Assembly (NCBI RefSeq): GCF_026162425.1 | Contig: NZ_JAOBQJ010000005.1 | Location: forward strand, 62,001 to 126,000 | Direction of reading: 5' to 3' | DNA: 64,000 bases | DNA from: Flexivirga meconopsidis | Lineage (GTDB): Bacteria > Actinomycetota > Actinomycetes > Actinomycetales > Dermatophilaceae | Part shown: positions 19,227 through 28,154 of the stretch, piece after piece | Layout: the number at the start of each line of letters is the position of its first letter | How positions within the stretch are numbered: the stretch's first letter is position 1 | Translations under genes and position numbers: made by a program | Notes under the pieces: generated by a model | Told to the model about the DNA's origin: nothing | The model's input: the letters and a program-made list of their open reading frames with translations, nothing else | Database searches by the model: none

Positions 19227-20101
19227 GAGGCGGTTGCTCCTTGCGATGGTTCGGATGTCGGGACGAGGAAATCCCAGGGATCGGTGCGCAGCCGGGATAC
19301 GGCGGTCTGCACGTCATACCCATTCTCCGCCATCGTCGCCGCGAGTCGCTCGGCGCTCCCGTCGAGCCACAGTGCCTCGGTCGCCCAGTGGCCCGCGTCG
19401 ATCAGGTATGGCGGGCCGCCGCGCGCATCTTCGCGGGCCTCGAGCGCCGGGTGGTGGCGCAGGTCGGCGGTCACGTAGACGTCGGCGCCGCTTGCCCGCA
19501 CGGCGTCGAACCGGGTGTCCCCGGCACCGCCTTGCACCGCGACCCGCCGGACGCTCGCGTCCGGATCACCGCTCACCCGCAGCCCCACCGGCGCAGCCGG
19601 CAGCGCGGATGCCAGGCGCCGCGCGAAGGCACGCAGCGTCGTCGGCTCCGGCAAGTCGCCGACCTTGCCGATCGGCTGACCGTCCTCCTCGTCCAGCGGG
19701 GCGACGTCGGCGGGCAGGCCGCACGCCGCCGCGAGCGCGTCGTTGACGCCGGGTGTCGCGACATCGGCGTTGGTGTGCGCGCAGTAGAGCGCGAGGTCGG
19801 CGACTACCAGGGTGGTGAGCGCCGCGCCCTTGGCGGTGGTGGTCGCCACCGAGTGCACGCCGCGCAGCAACAGCGGATGGTGGGTCACCAGCAGGTCGGC
19901 GCCGGCATCGCGCGCCTCTTCGATGACCGCCTGCGTCGGGTCGACCGCGAAGTGCACCCGGCGCACCGGCTGCGCAGGGTCGCCGCTCACGAGGCCGACG
20001 CGATCCCACCCGGCGGCAGTGTCCGGCGGGTAGAAACCGTCCAGCACCCGCACCACCTCGGCGAGGGTCGCTGCCTTGTCCTGCCCGTGCACCTCTGCCA
20101 T
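19223..20101 (-). CDS. Nif3-like dinuclear metal-centre protein
   Basis: 292 residues from ATG 20101 (MAEVHGQDKAATLAEVV); 18 more upstream codons are open but non-conserved. Motifs are GWDRVGLVSGD, LLVTHHPLLLRGV with the metal-binding HH pair, YCAHTNADV, VAVQGGAGDTRFD, YVTADLRHH and IDAGHWATE, which supply the dinuclear site. Reported members resemble GTP cyclohydrolase I type 2, but the function is unproven. First gene of the conserved three-gene operon. Confidence 0.92.
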   Translation of the reverse strand: MAEVHGQDKAATLAEVVRVLDGFYPPDTAAGWDRVGLVSGDPAQPVRRVHFAVDPTQAVIEEARDAGADLLVTHHPLLLRGVHSVATTTAKGAALTTLVVADLALYCAHTNADVATPGVNDALAAACGLPADVAPLDEEDGQPIGKVGDLPEPTTLRAFARRLASALPAAPVGLRVSGDPDASVRRVAVQGGAGDTRFDAVRASGADVYVTADLRHHPALEAREDARGGPPYLIDAGHWATEALWLDGSAERLAATMAENGYDVQTAVSRLRTDPWDFLVPTSEPSQGATAS

Positions 20102-20187
20102 TCGGACAACCTTAGTCGGGCCGGCGCGTGCCCAAACCGACGTCTCCGAAACCACCAGGGCGGTGTGATCCAGGTCATAGTTGACGA

Positions 20188-22551
20188 ATGAACGATCCCC
20201 TCGGTCCCACTCCCACCCAGGCGGGCGTGGCGCCCGCCGAGACCGTCCCCGGCGCCGCCGCGTCGCGGCGCCGACCCTCGCGACGCGCGTTCATCGGGTA
20301 TGTCGTGAGCGGCGCGACGCTGGTCACCGCCGCGCAATTCGCCCAGCCCGAGACGGCCGACGCCGCCATACCGTCGGTCCCGCAGATCCCGGAACTGTTC
20401 GACCTGGAGGACCTGGAGACGCAATCGGCGCTGCCGACCTCGGGCCTCATCACGATCACGATGGACGAGCAGGGCTACGCCAACTTCGCGCTGCCCCGGA
20501 TGGAGGTCGGCCAGGGCATCACCACCTCGACCGCGATGATCATCGCCGAGGAGCTCGACCTGCCGGTGGACAAGGTGCGGGTCAGTCTTGCGCCGGCCCG
20601 GCCCGAACTGGTCTTCAACCAGCTGACCGGCGGGTCGAACACCACCAACTCGACCTTCACCCCGATCCGGGTCGCGGCGGCGACCGCCCGCGGCCGGCTG
20701 CTACAGGCCGCGGCCACTCAGCTCGGCGCCACGCTCTCCCAGCTGACCACCAAGGCCGGCGTGGTGCTGGGCCCGGGCGGAAAGTCGCTGACCTACGCCG
20801 AGCTCAGCATCAAGGCAGCCAGCCTGGTCGACCTCAAGGTCACGGTGACGTTGAAGCAATCGGCCGACTTCACGGTGATCGGCACACCCACAAAGCGGGT
20901 GGACGCCCGCGACATCGTCACCGGTGCGAAGAAGTTCGTCACCGACCTGGATGTCCCGGACGCACTGCCGACGATGGTGTGCCGGCCGCCCACTCTCAAC
21001 GGCAAACCGGTCGCGCTGCGCAACCGCGAGCAGGTGCTGCGGATGCCCGGCGTCACCGACGTCGCCCAGGTCGACACCGGCATCGCCATACGCGCCAAGA
21101 CGTTCGGGCAGTGCATCGACGCCGTCCGTGCAGTCCAGGCCGACTGGGCGGGCGGCCCGACAGCGAGCGAGAGCGACGACTCGATCCTCGCCGAGATCCG
21201 CCGGGCCGAGGTGCCGTTGGCAGTGCCGAAGCTCCCACTGCTCGCCGTCCAGCTCGACGCGAAGTTCGAGTTCATGTTCCGCAGCAGCGCGGCCCTTGAG
21301 CCCAACTGTGCCATCGCGGACGTGCGGGACGACTCGGCGACCGTCTGGGCCGGACTCAAGGCGCCGATCGTGGCGCAGGGCAACATCGCCAAGGCGGTCG
21401 GACTGCCGGTCAGCAAGGTGAAGGTCAACGTCGTCACCGGTGGCGGATCCTTCGGACACAAGCTGTTCGGCGACGCGGCCATCGAGGCCGCCAAGATCTC
21501 CAAGGCGATGCGCAAACCGGTGAAGTTGCTCTGGCACCGGGCGGACGAACCGCGCCAGGGCCGGGTGCACCCGATGGCGACCTCCCGGCTGCGCGCGACC
21601 ATGCTGGCCGGCGAGGTGCTCACCTTCGAGCAGCGGCACACCAGCGTTGCGACCGACTTCAGCCACGGCCTCGGCGAGATGCTGGTCGCGACTGCCGCGA
21701 AGCTCCCGCCGGGGCTGGTCGGCGTCGGGCTGTCGCAGAGCATCTTTCTGCTCACCCAGGAGCTGCCCTACAACTTCGGCGTGGTCACCCAGCTGCTGAA
21801 CGAGACCGACACCCGCTTCAACACCGGCAGCATGCGGGCGATCTACTCCCCCGACGTCGCCTGCGCCAACGAACTGTTCATCGACCTGCTCGCCAAGAAG
21901 GCCGGCAAGGACCCGCTCGCGTTCCGCCTGGCAAACCTCAAACAGGCCAATGTCAAGGCGGTGCTGCAGAAGGTCGCGCAGGTCGGCAACTGGGGCCGGC
22001 CGATGGCACCCGGGACCGCCCAGGGCATCGCGGTGCACCGTGAGTACAAGGGCGCCACCGCCTGCCTGGTCGAGATCGACTGCCGACCCGCGACCGTGAA
22101 CCGCACGATCCGCGACGCGGTGACCGGGCCGCGGGTGACCAAGGTCGTGATGGCGGTCGACGCCGGGCTGGTGGTCAACCCGGAGGGCCTCAAGGCGCAA
22201 ATGCTCGGCGGCGTCTCGGACGGCATCGGGCTGGCACTCACCAATAGTCTGCACCTGAAGGACGGCCACTTCCTCGAGGCGAGCTGGGACAACTACTTCT
22301 ACACCCGGCAGTGGAACACGCCGCCGGAGTTCGAGTGCGTCGTGATGCCGTCCACCTCCAGCGAACCAGGCGGTGCCGGCGAGGCGGGCGTGCCCGCGTC
22401 GGTCGCGGCCGTCGCGTGCGCCTACGCGCGCGCCACCGGCAAGGTCCCGACCCGCTTCCCGATCAACCACGACACCTCGTCCTTCGAGGTGAAGTCGTTC
22501 GTGCCGCCGGTGCCGGAGTCGCCGACCGACGGCCTGTCCTACACCTTCTGA
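20188..22551 (+). CDS. molybdenum hydroxylase large subunit (IorB-like), Tat-exported
   Basis: 787 residues. A Tat signal lies at 28-60 (RRRPSRRAFIGYVVSGATL). The aldehyde oxidase/xanthine dehydrogenase molybdopterin-binding fold follows, closest to isoquinoline 1-oxidoreductase beta-type proteins: LPRMEVGQGITTS, TGGGSFGHKLFGDAAIEAA and the C-terminal GEAGVPASVAAV with the active-site Glu732. The enzyme hydroxylates a heterocycle or aldehyde with water as oxygen donor and acts outside the membrane. The operon lacks an FAD subunit, consistent with the IorAB type that passes electrons to a cytochrome or quinone. The substrate is unknown. Confidence 0.88.
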   Translation: MNDPLGPTPTQAGVAPAETVPGAAASRRRPSRRAFIGYVVSGATLVTAAQFAQPETADAAIPSVPQIPELFDLEDLETQSALPTSGLITITMDEQGYANFALPRMEVGQGITTSTAMIIAEELDLPVDKVRVSLAPARPELVFNQLTGGSNTTNSTFTPIRVAAATARGRLLQAAATQLGATLSQLTTKAGVVLGPGGKSLTYAELSIKAASLVDLKVTVTLKQSADFTVIGTPTKRVDARDIVTGAKKFVTDLDVPDALPTMVCRPPTLNGKPVALRNREQVLRMPGVTDVAQVDTGIAIRAKTFGQCIDAVRAVQADWAGGPTASESDDSILAEIRRAEVPLAVPKLPLLAVQLDAKFEFMFRSSAALEPNCAIADVRDDSATVWAGLKAPIVAQGNIAKAVGLPVSKVKVNVVTGGGSFGHKLFGDAAIEAAKISKAMRKPVKLLWHRADEPRQGRVHPMATSRLRATMLAGEVLTFEQRHTSVATDFSHGLGEMLVATAAKLPPGLVGVGLSQSIFLLTQELPYNFGVVTQLLNETDTRFNTGSMRAIYSPDVACANELFIDLLAKKAGKDPLAFRLANLKQANVKAVLQKVAQVGNWGRPMAPGTAQGIAVHREYKGATACLVEIDCRPATVNRTIRDAVTGPRVTKVVMAVDAGLVVNPEGLKAQMLGGVSDGIGLALTNSLHLKDGHFLEASWDNYFYTRQWNTPPEFECVVMPSTSSEPGGAGEAGVPASVAAVACAYARATGKVPTRFPINHDTSSFEVKSFVPPVPESPTDGLSYTF

Positions 22552-22565
22552 GAGGCGAGTACCCC

Positions 22566-23042
22566 ATGACCAAGCGCTCTTTCGTGCTCAATGGCAAACA
22601 GGTCACCGTCGACGTCGAGGACGACGTTCGCGTGCTGTGGGTGCTGCGCGACGTACTCAAGGTCACCGGACCGAAGTACGGCTGCGGCATCAACGTCTGC
22701 AAGGCCTGCACGTCGCACATCAACGGCAAGGCGTTCAACCCCTGCTCGGTGCGGATCGCCGACATCAAGCCGACCGACCGGATCACCACCATCGAGGGAC
22801 TGGCGGACACCGCGTCCGGCGAGCTGCACCCGATGCAGGAGGCCTGGCTGGAGCAGGACGTCGCCCAGTGCGGCTACTGCCAGCCCGGGCAGATCATGGC
22901 CGCGGTCGCCAAGGTCAACCAGGCCAAGGCGCAGGGCCGGACGATCTCCGACGCCGACCTGGACGAGATCCGCAACGTCTGCCGATGCGGCACCTACTTC
23001 CGGATCCGGCAGGCGATCAAATCCGGCGCGGCGAAGATGTGA
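22566..23042 (+). CDS. 2Fe-2S subunit of the molybdenum hydroxylase (IorA-like)
   Basis: 158 residues from ATG 22566, 14 bp after the large-subunit stop. The first plant-type 2Fe-2S cluster is GPKYGCGINVCKACTSHING with a distant Cys in NPCSV; the second is QCGYCQPGQIMAA plus NVCRCGTY. The two-cluster architecture is complete. It has no signal peptide of its own, so it probably leaves the cell together with the Tat-dependent large subunit (known hitch-hiker mechanism for this family). Confidence 0.92.
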   Translation: MTKRSFVLNGKQVTVDVEDDVRVLWVLRDVLKVTGPKYGCGINVCKACTSHINGKAFNPCSVRIADIKPTDRITTIEGLADTASGELHPMQEAWLEQDVAQCGYCQPGQIMAAVAKVNQAKAQGRTISDADLDEIRNVCRCGTYFRIRQAIKSGAAKM

Positions 23043-23048
23043 CGTCGC

Positions 23049-24146
23049 GTGCGTGAGCTCCTCCCGGTCCTGCTGGAGCACTGCCGGTCCGAACGCTCCG
23101 GCCCGGTCCTGGCGACCGTGGTCTCGACCTCTCGCTCGGCGCCTCGTCCGGCAGGCACCTCGATGGTCGTGCTGCCGGACGGGTCGGTGACCGGGTCGAT
23201 CTCGAACGGCTGCCTCGACGCCGACGTTTACGAAACTGCCTGCGAGACAAGGACTTCCGGCATACCCACGACAAAACGGTATGGCGTGAGCGACGACCCG
23301 TTCGGCGTCGGTCTCAGTTGCGGCGGCAGCGTCGAGGTGTTCGTGCGGCGTCTCGGATCACGCGACCTGCCGTGGCTCACAGCAGCCGCGGAGGCGGTCG
23401 CCGACGGTCGCGCGTTCGCGGTGGCCACGGTGGTCGCCGCACCGGACCGGACCCGCATCGGGGACACCGTGCTGGTCGGGCCCGCACCCGAGGTCTGCGA
23501 CGACCGAGTCACCCGATCGGCGCGTGCGCTGCTCGCGAGCGGGACGAGCGGCACGATGCGCCTGCCGGACAGCGGCGGCTGCCGCACGGTCTTCGTCCAG
23601 TCGGTGGCCCCGCCGCCCCGGATGATCATCTTCGGCTCCGGCGACTACGCGATCGCGCTCTCGCGCCAGAGTGCGCTGCTCGGTTATGCGGTGACCATCT
23701 GCGACGCCCGCCCGGTCTTCGCCGACGCCGCCCGGCTGCCCGATGCCGGCGACGTCATCGTGCAGTGGCCGCACACCTACCTGGCCGCCGAGGCCGCCGC
23801 GGGCCGGGTGGACGGCCGCACCGCGGTCGCGGTGCTGACGCACGACCCGAAGTTCGACGTGCCCGTGCTGCGCGTCGCGCTCGGCCTGCCCGAGGTCGGT
23901 TACATCGGCGTGCTCGGCTCCCGCCGCACCCATGAGGACCGCCTGGAGCGGCTGCGCGACGCCGGTGTGCCGCCCGAGCAGCTCGACCGGATGTGCAGCC
24001 CGATCGGGCTCGACCTCGGCGGAGTCACACCTGCCGAGCTCGCGGTCAGCGTGACGGCCGAGATGATCGCGCTGCGCACCGGGGCGAGCGGCGCTCGGCT
24101 GTCGCAGCTACCGGGCCCCATCCACCGGGCAAGCGCCACCGGATGA
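23049..24146 (+). CDS. xdhC: XdhC-family molybdenum cofactor insertion/sulfuration factor
   Basis: 365 residues. The N-terminal XdhC/CoxI domain has VVSTSRSAPRPAGTSMVVLPDG, ISNGCLDADVYE and GVGLSCGGSVEVFV (conserved Cys). The C-terminal Rossmann domain contains MIIFGSGDYAIAL, VLTHDPKFDVPVL and VGYIGVLGSRRTHEDRLERL. Known role: binds Moco, aids its sulfuration and inserts it into xanthine-dehydrogenase-family enzymes. Follows the 2Fe-2S gene by 6 bp. Confidence 0.92.
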   Translation: MRELLPVLLEHCRSERSGPVLATVVSTSRSAPRPAGTSMVVLPDGSVTGSISNGCLDADVYETACETRTSGIPTTKRYGVSDDPFGVGLSCGGSVEVFVRRLGSRDLPWLTAAAEAVADGRAFAVATVVAAPDRTRIGDTVLVGPAPEVCDDRVTRSARALLASGTSGTMRLPDSGGCRTVFVQSVAPPPRMIIFGSGDYAIALSRQSALLGYAVTICDARPVFADAARLPDAGDVIVQWPHTYLAAEAAAGRVDGRTAVAVLTHDPKFDVPVLRVALGLPEVGYIGVLGSRRTHEDRLERLRDAGVPPEQLDRMCSPIGLDLGGVTPAELAVSVTAEMIALRTGASGARLSQLPGPIHRASATG

Positions 24147-24748
24147 CGGTCGCGGCGCTCATCCTCGCCGCGGGCGCCGGGCGGCGCATGGGTGCCCCCA
24201 AGGCGCTGATCCGGGACGCCGACGGTCGCTCCTGGGTGGAACGTGCCGTGCAGGTCGCCGCCGATGCGGGGTGCCGCTCCGTGGTGGTGGTGAGCGGTGC
24301 CGCCGGCGACCAGGTCGAGGCTCTGCTCGATGAGGCCGTGCTCAAGCAGGCCGGGGCCTGCGTCATACGGAATGAGCAGTGGGCGGCCGGGATGGGCGGT
24401 TCGCTGCGGGCGGGTCTCTCGGTGCTGCACGAGCGGCCGGGCGTGACCGCGGCGCTGGTCTGCCTGGTCGACCTGCCCGACGTCGGTGCGGACGTCCTGC
24501 GCCGGGTCGCACTCGGCGCGCGCCGCGACACCCTCTCCCGGGCGACGTATGGCGGCAGCCCCGGCCACCCGGTGCTGCTCGGCGCGGACCACTTCGCGCG
24601 GCTGCTGGCCTCGGACAGCACCGACGGGGCGGGTGGTTATCTGCGGGAGCACGGGGCGCGCGCGGTGGAGTGCGGCGACCTGGCGACCGGCCGGGACGCC
24701 GACACGGTGGCGCGGTTGCCGACCGGACACCGGCTGCCACGAGGGTGA
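24143..24748 (+). CDS. mocA: MocA-like molybdenum cofactor cytidylyltransferase
   Basis: 201 residues from ATG 24143, overlapping the xdhC stop (ATGA). The nucleotidyltransferase signature LILAAGAGRRMGAPKALI is followed by VVVVSGAAGDQVEAL, WAAGMGGSLRAGL, LVCLVDLPDVGADVL and SPGHPVLLGADHF. Converts Moco to the cytosine dinucleotide form used by XDH-family enzymes such as the IorAB-type pair upstream. Last chromosomal gene before the mobile island; its stop is about 24 bp from the island end. Confidence 0.9.
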   Translation: MTVAALILAAGAGRRMGAPKALIRDADGRSWVERAVQVAADAGCRSVVVVSGAAGDQVEALLDEAVLKQAGACVIRNEQWAAGMGGSLRAGLSVLHERPGVTAALVCLVDLPDVGADVLRRVALGARRDTLSRATYGGSPGHPVLLGADHFARLLASDSTDGAGGYLREHGARAVECGDLATGRDADTVARLPTGHRLPRG

Positions 24749-24751
24749 AGG

Positions 24752-25057
24752 GTGGACGCAATGGAACGATGCGGGAACAGGCGACCACGGGTCGAGCGGC
24801 TGGTTTCCGCATGGAATCAAGGCATCCGCGAGGATGCCGAGGCCGACGACTGGGCCGATGACCCGTTGATCGGCACGTCTACGGAACCAAAGAAACGACC
24901 TCGAACACGTCTCACCGACGAGGAAGTGGACGCTATGCGAACAGCCCGCGCGCAGGGCGTGAGCGTGAACGCGCTGGCAAAGCAATTCGGTGTTCACCGG
25001 GGCACGGTGTGGGCGAAGACTCACTCCGCGCGATCCCGGAACGCCGCCTCGCGGTGA
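24752..25057 (+). CDS. small protein with recombinase-type helix-turn-helix
   Basis: 101 residues from GTG 24752 (an ATG at 24761 is possible). The N-terminal half is acidic (REDAEADDWADD). The C-terminal half is a resolvase-type HTH: LTDEEVDAMRTARAQGVSVN then ALAKQFGVHRGTVWAK, as in the DNA-binding tail of serine resolvases, but without a catalytic domain. Such orphan HTH proteins are common at actinobacterial island ends and may be accessory recombination or regulatory factors (inference). The first codons may lie in chromosomal sequence, so the frame could be a junction product. Confidence 0.65.
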   Translation: MDAMERCGNRRPRVERLVSAWNQGIREDAEADDWADDPLIGTSTEPKKRPRTRLTDEEVDAMRTARAQGVSVNALAKQFGVHRGTVWAKTHSARSRNAASR

Positions 25058-25123
25058 TGGGGCAGCTTGTGTCGATTCGGCGTTCCCACGCCATTCGTCA
25101 CCTGGCTGATCGTCGGACCTTTG

Positions 25124-25159
25124 GCTAGACTAGCGGCAGGCACACGATGGGCCTGCCGC
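25124..25159. promoter_or_regulatory. overlapping palindromes in the gap before the VOC gene
   Basis: GCTAGACTAGC (25124-25134) is an 11-bp perfect palindrome. It overlaps a hairpin with arms GCGGCAGGC (25133-25141) and GCCTGCCGC (25151-25159). They lie between the HTH gene and the VOC gene and could be a terminator for the first or an operator; nothing else is seen in 25058-25287. Confidence 0.4.
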
Positions 25160-25287
25160 TCGCGCCGAGGTAATCGGTTTGGTGAACACATCGAAATCAC
25201 TCTGTTCAGCAGTTCTCGTGATCCTCACGGTGCTACGGACGGCAACGCGGGCACCGAACACTCACGGCATCGGGAAACGACGAACCC

Positions 25288-25818
25288 ATGAACCTCACCA
25301 CCGCAGACGCTAAAAGCGCAGCTCGCTCCCTCCGGCGCAGCCTCTCGGCTACCGGCATCACAATCGGCCACAGCCAGGCTCTCGAACTTGTCGCGCAGCA
25401 ACTCGGCTTCGGAGACTGGAACACCGCTGCCGCAGCACTGAACACTGAGCGATCAGGATCGGGGCCAGCGGTGCCGGTGCTCCGCATCCAAGACGAGCAG
25501 CTTGCTCGAGACTTCTACCTCGACTACCTCGGCTTCGACACAGAGTGGGAGCACCGCTACGAGACGGGCTGGCCGCTCTACACGCGCATCCGACGCGGCG
25601 ACACGGTGCTCGACCTCTCCGAACACCACGGCGACGGCACCCCAGGCACTGTCGTCTGGGTGCCCGTTCAGAACATTCGCGCGTTCCATGCCGAGGTGTC
25701 GGCGCGACCGCACCCGCGCCTCCGGCCGGGCATCGATCGCACCGCGCCGGGCGGACCCACAATGGAAGTCACCGACCCGTGGGGGAACGTGCTGCGCTTC
25801 TGCGAACCAGTCAGCTAG
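25288..25818 (+). CDS. VOC-family (glyoxalase/bleomycin resistance-like) protein with glyoxalase-related N-terminus
   Basis: 176 residues. The N-terminal 55 residues form the glyoxalase-related helical domain (AKSAARSLRRSLSATGITIG, then QALELVAQQLGFGDWNTAA). The VOC half begins PVLRIQDEQLARDFYLDYLG and ends EVTDPWGNVLRFCEP, with FDTEWEHR and LDLSEHHGDG between. Relatives are annotated as bleomycin-resistance-family proteins that bind drug or act as metal-dependent enzymes; activity here is not provable. First cargo gene of the island, with GC lower than the host genes. Confidence 0.8.
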   Translation: MNLTTADAKSAARSLRRSLSATGITIGHSQALELVAQQLGFGDWNTAAAALNTERSGSGPAVPVLRIQDEQLARDFYLDYLGFDTEWEHRYETGWPLYTRIRRGDTVLDLSEHHGDGTPGTVVWVPVQNIRAFHAEVSARPHPRLRPGIDRTAPGGPTMEVTDPWGNVLRFCEPVS

Positions 25819-26038
25819 CGCTGGTCAGAGGTAGATGCACGAATTCAGCCACGTCTCGGTCCTACAAGCCTCGGTGCGGCCCATCCTGGTCCGTCTCCAT
25901 ATGAGTTACCTTGCGGTCATCCGTCGCCAGCCGATTCGTTGTGGTGCGCTCGACCGGAGCAAAAGTAACTCAGACCTGACCCGCAGCTTTGTGCGGATTT
26001 AGCCTATCGTGTCGCCGACTTGGGAATTGTCTGGAAGT

Positions 26039-26640
26039 TCAAGCCGGGGCTGGTGATATCGATTCGAGTGCGAAGAAGAGGCAACCAGGAGAGGTCGAGA
26101 AATGAGCGAAACCCTCAGGGTGCAACTCGTGGGCTTCCGGTTGCGGTTGCGGCTCGGTAATAGTCGCAACGCGGAACCCAGCAGCTGAGAAGGCATCGAG
26201 CATCTGCTGTAGCGACTTGCGCCAGAATCGCATCGGAACCCGCTGACCGCCGAACTCTCACTCGAACTCGTAACTGGTGTTCGCGAAGTAGTCTGGCCGA
26301 GGCTCCTGAATCGTGTAGGCCACGATGGGATGATCGACAGAGACGAACAGACCGCCTCCGGACACCAGGATGCGGCGCATCTCGATCAGAGGCGGTGTCC
26401 AGTCCTCCAAATAGTGCACAGCACCAGAGATGCGATACGTCGTCGAACGAACCGTCTTCGAACGGCAGCGGATCGTTCAGCTCGGCCAGGTATCACTCGA
26501 CACCGTCACCGAGGCGTTGCCTTGCCAACGCGAGCATCCCGACACTCGGGTCGATGCTCGCGACGGTGGCACCACGAGTAGGGGCTGCCCGAGGTCGCCC
26601 GAAAGAATCGTGGAACCATCGCGGACGACGATCTTCTCAC
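26039..26640 (-). pseudogene. decayed class I SAM-dependent methyltransferase
   Basis: Read leftward, pieces of one methyltransferase occur in order but in different frames: ARGATVASIDPSVGMLALAR then an internal TGA, LAELNDPLPFEDGSFDDV, then after a shift VHYLEDWTPPLIEMRRILVS, GGGLFVSVDHPIVAYTIQEP and DYFANTSYEFE with a stop. The final piece is RVPMRFWRKSLQQMLDAFSA through HELHPEGFAHFSTSPGCLFF. Together these cover most of a methyltransferase of this type with at least two frame changes and two in-frame stops; the N-terminal start is not recognisable. It lies downstream of the efflux pump gene on the same strand. Confidence 0.75.
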
Positions 26641-26744
26641 CGTCATACGCCGCTGGCTCCACCGGGCGCCGAAACATCCGTGTCCGCGCTATGAGAGCCC
26701 GAAACCCGGGCACGGTTTTCCGCTTCCGACGCCGATAGCGCCCA

Positions 26745-28085
26745 CTACCGCGATGCCGGGCCGCGTGTTCGGCCGGAGATGAGCAGGCTGGCGGATCCTG
26801 CTGCGGTGATGAGGACACTCATCGCGATGAATGCTGCGTGATAGCCACCGGCAGCGGGCAAGACGGTGAGTGCGGCGAGGCCGATGGCTCCACCGAACTG
26901 CTTGCTGGTGTTCATGAGGCCGGAAGCGGCCCCGGCGTCGGCGCGCTCGACGCCACTGGTGACCGCCGTAGCCAAGGGGGTATTGAGCAGACCGCCCCCG
27001 ATTCCGATGAGCAGTGACGGAGCAAGGAGTACCGCGAGGTCGCCGGAACCGAGCGCGGCGGCTTGGGCGGCGAATCCCGCCGCCGCGACCAACGCACCGC
27101 TGGCGGCGACAGCCCGCACGGAGAATCGGCGCAGTAGACGGGGTGCACCCCAGGCGCTGACCGCAAGCATGGTGACAGTGAGTGGGAGAAACGCTATCCC
27201 CGTCACGGCCGCCGAATAAGAGTGATCGCGTTGCAAAGTGAATGTGAGGAAGTACCAGATCGCGACTTGGAAGCAGGCTCCGGCCAGCAGCGTCGCTCCG
27301 TTGCCTGCGACGACCGCGCGATTGCGCCACAACCGCCACGGCACCAGAGGAACCCTCGCGCTGCGCTGTTGGCCGAGCAGCGCGAGCAGGAGCACGAGCG
27401 CGACCGTTCCCGCTATCACTGCAGTTCGGGGGTCACCACCCGGTTCCAGACTGGACACCGCCACGGCAGCGGCGGTGAAGACTCCGGTGACCAGTACCGC
27501 ACCCAGCAGGTCGACGCAACCACGAGGCGTGGTGCCGCGCTTCCTGTTCAGCGCGAACGCGCCGACAGCGATAGCGATTCCGATGGGAAGATTGATGAGT
27601 AGCACTGCCCGCCAGGAGACATATTCAGTCAGCAGTCCGCTGAGCACGTTGCCCGCACCGCCACCGGCCAAGCTCGCGCCTGTCCATATCGCCACGGCCC
27701 GAATACGACTCGGTCCTTCGGGGAATGTCACCGTGAGCAAGGTAAACGTCGCCGGAGATGCCGCGGCCGCGCAGACTCCCTGAACCGCTCGCGCGGCGAT
27801 CAGCACCGACCCATCGGGTGCGAGCCCGCCGCCGACGCTTGCCATCGTAAACACAACCACGCTCCACGCCAGCACACGCTCAGCACCGAATGCATCGGCC
27901 AGTCTCGCCCCGGCGAGCAGGGCACCGGCGAAGCCGACCGTATAGGCAAGGGCGACCCACGACGTGCCGACCTCACTCAGGCCCAGCTGAGCACGCGCGG
28001 AAGGCAACGCGACGTTCATCACCGAGGCATCGAGCACCACCAGCACCTGCGTCACGCAGGCCACCCACAGCACTGCCATACGCAC
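26745..28085 (-). CDS. DHA2-type MFS multidrug efflux transporter
   Basis: 446 residues. First span VLWVACVTQVLVVLDASVMN then VALPSARAQLGLS, motif A-like GARLADAFGAERVL, and motif C GASLAGGGAGNVLSGLLTEY; about 14 membrane segments in all, as in EmrB/QacA (DHA2) drug:H+ antiporters. The initiator is GTG 28085 (next ATG 28079), preceded by GGGAGGG. Divergent from a TetR gene with two operator-like palindromes between them, so it is probably repressed by that TetR and induced by its substrate drug, which is unknown. Confidence 0.88.
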   Translation of the reverse strand: MRMAVLWVACVTQVLVVLDASVMNVALPSARAQLGLSEVGTSWVALAYTVGFAGALLAGARLADAFGAERVLAWSVVVFTMASVGGGLAPDGSVLIAARAVQGVCAAAASPATFTLLTVTFPEGPSRIRAVAIWTGASLAGGGAGNVLSGLLTEYVSWRAVLLINLPIGIAIAVGAFALNRKRGTTPRGCVDLLGAVLVTGVFTAAAVAVSSLEPGGDPRTAVIAGTVALVLLLALLGQQRSARVPLVPWRLWRNRAVVAGNGATLLAGACFQVAIWYFLTFTLQRDHSYSAAVTGIAFLPLTVTMLAVSAWGAPRLLRRFSVRAVAASGALVAAAGFAAQAAALGSGDLAVLLAPSLLIGIGGGLLNTPLATAVTSGVERADAGAASGLMNTSKQFGGAIGLAALTVLPAAGGYHAAFIAMSVLITAAGSASLLISGRTRGPASR

Positions 28086-28100
28086 ACTACCCTCCCTTTT

Positions 28101-28130
28101 GATACGGTCGTATTATGATACGAATGTATC
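28101..28130. promoter_or_regulatory. two adjacent TetR-operator-like palindromes
   Basis: GATACGGTCGTATT (28101-28114) and GATACGAATGTATC (28117-28130) are similar imperfect inverted repeats spaced by two bases. They lie exactly between the divergent MFS and TetR starts, with a TATTAT -10-like element inside. AT-rich compared with surroundings. They probably control both genes. Confidence 0.6.
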
Positions 28131-28154
28131 ACGCGCGGTGCGAAGGGAGGGGCA

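Noticed and set aside
25819..26038. Possible gene in the gap between the VOC gene and the methyltransferase remnant
   Set aside because: Only short frames without recognisable motifs; nothing supported.
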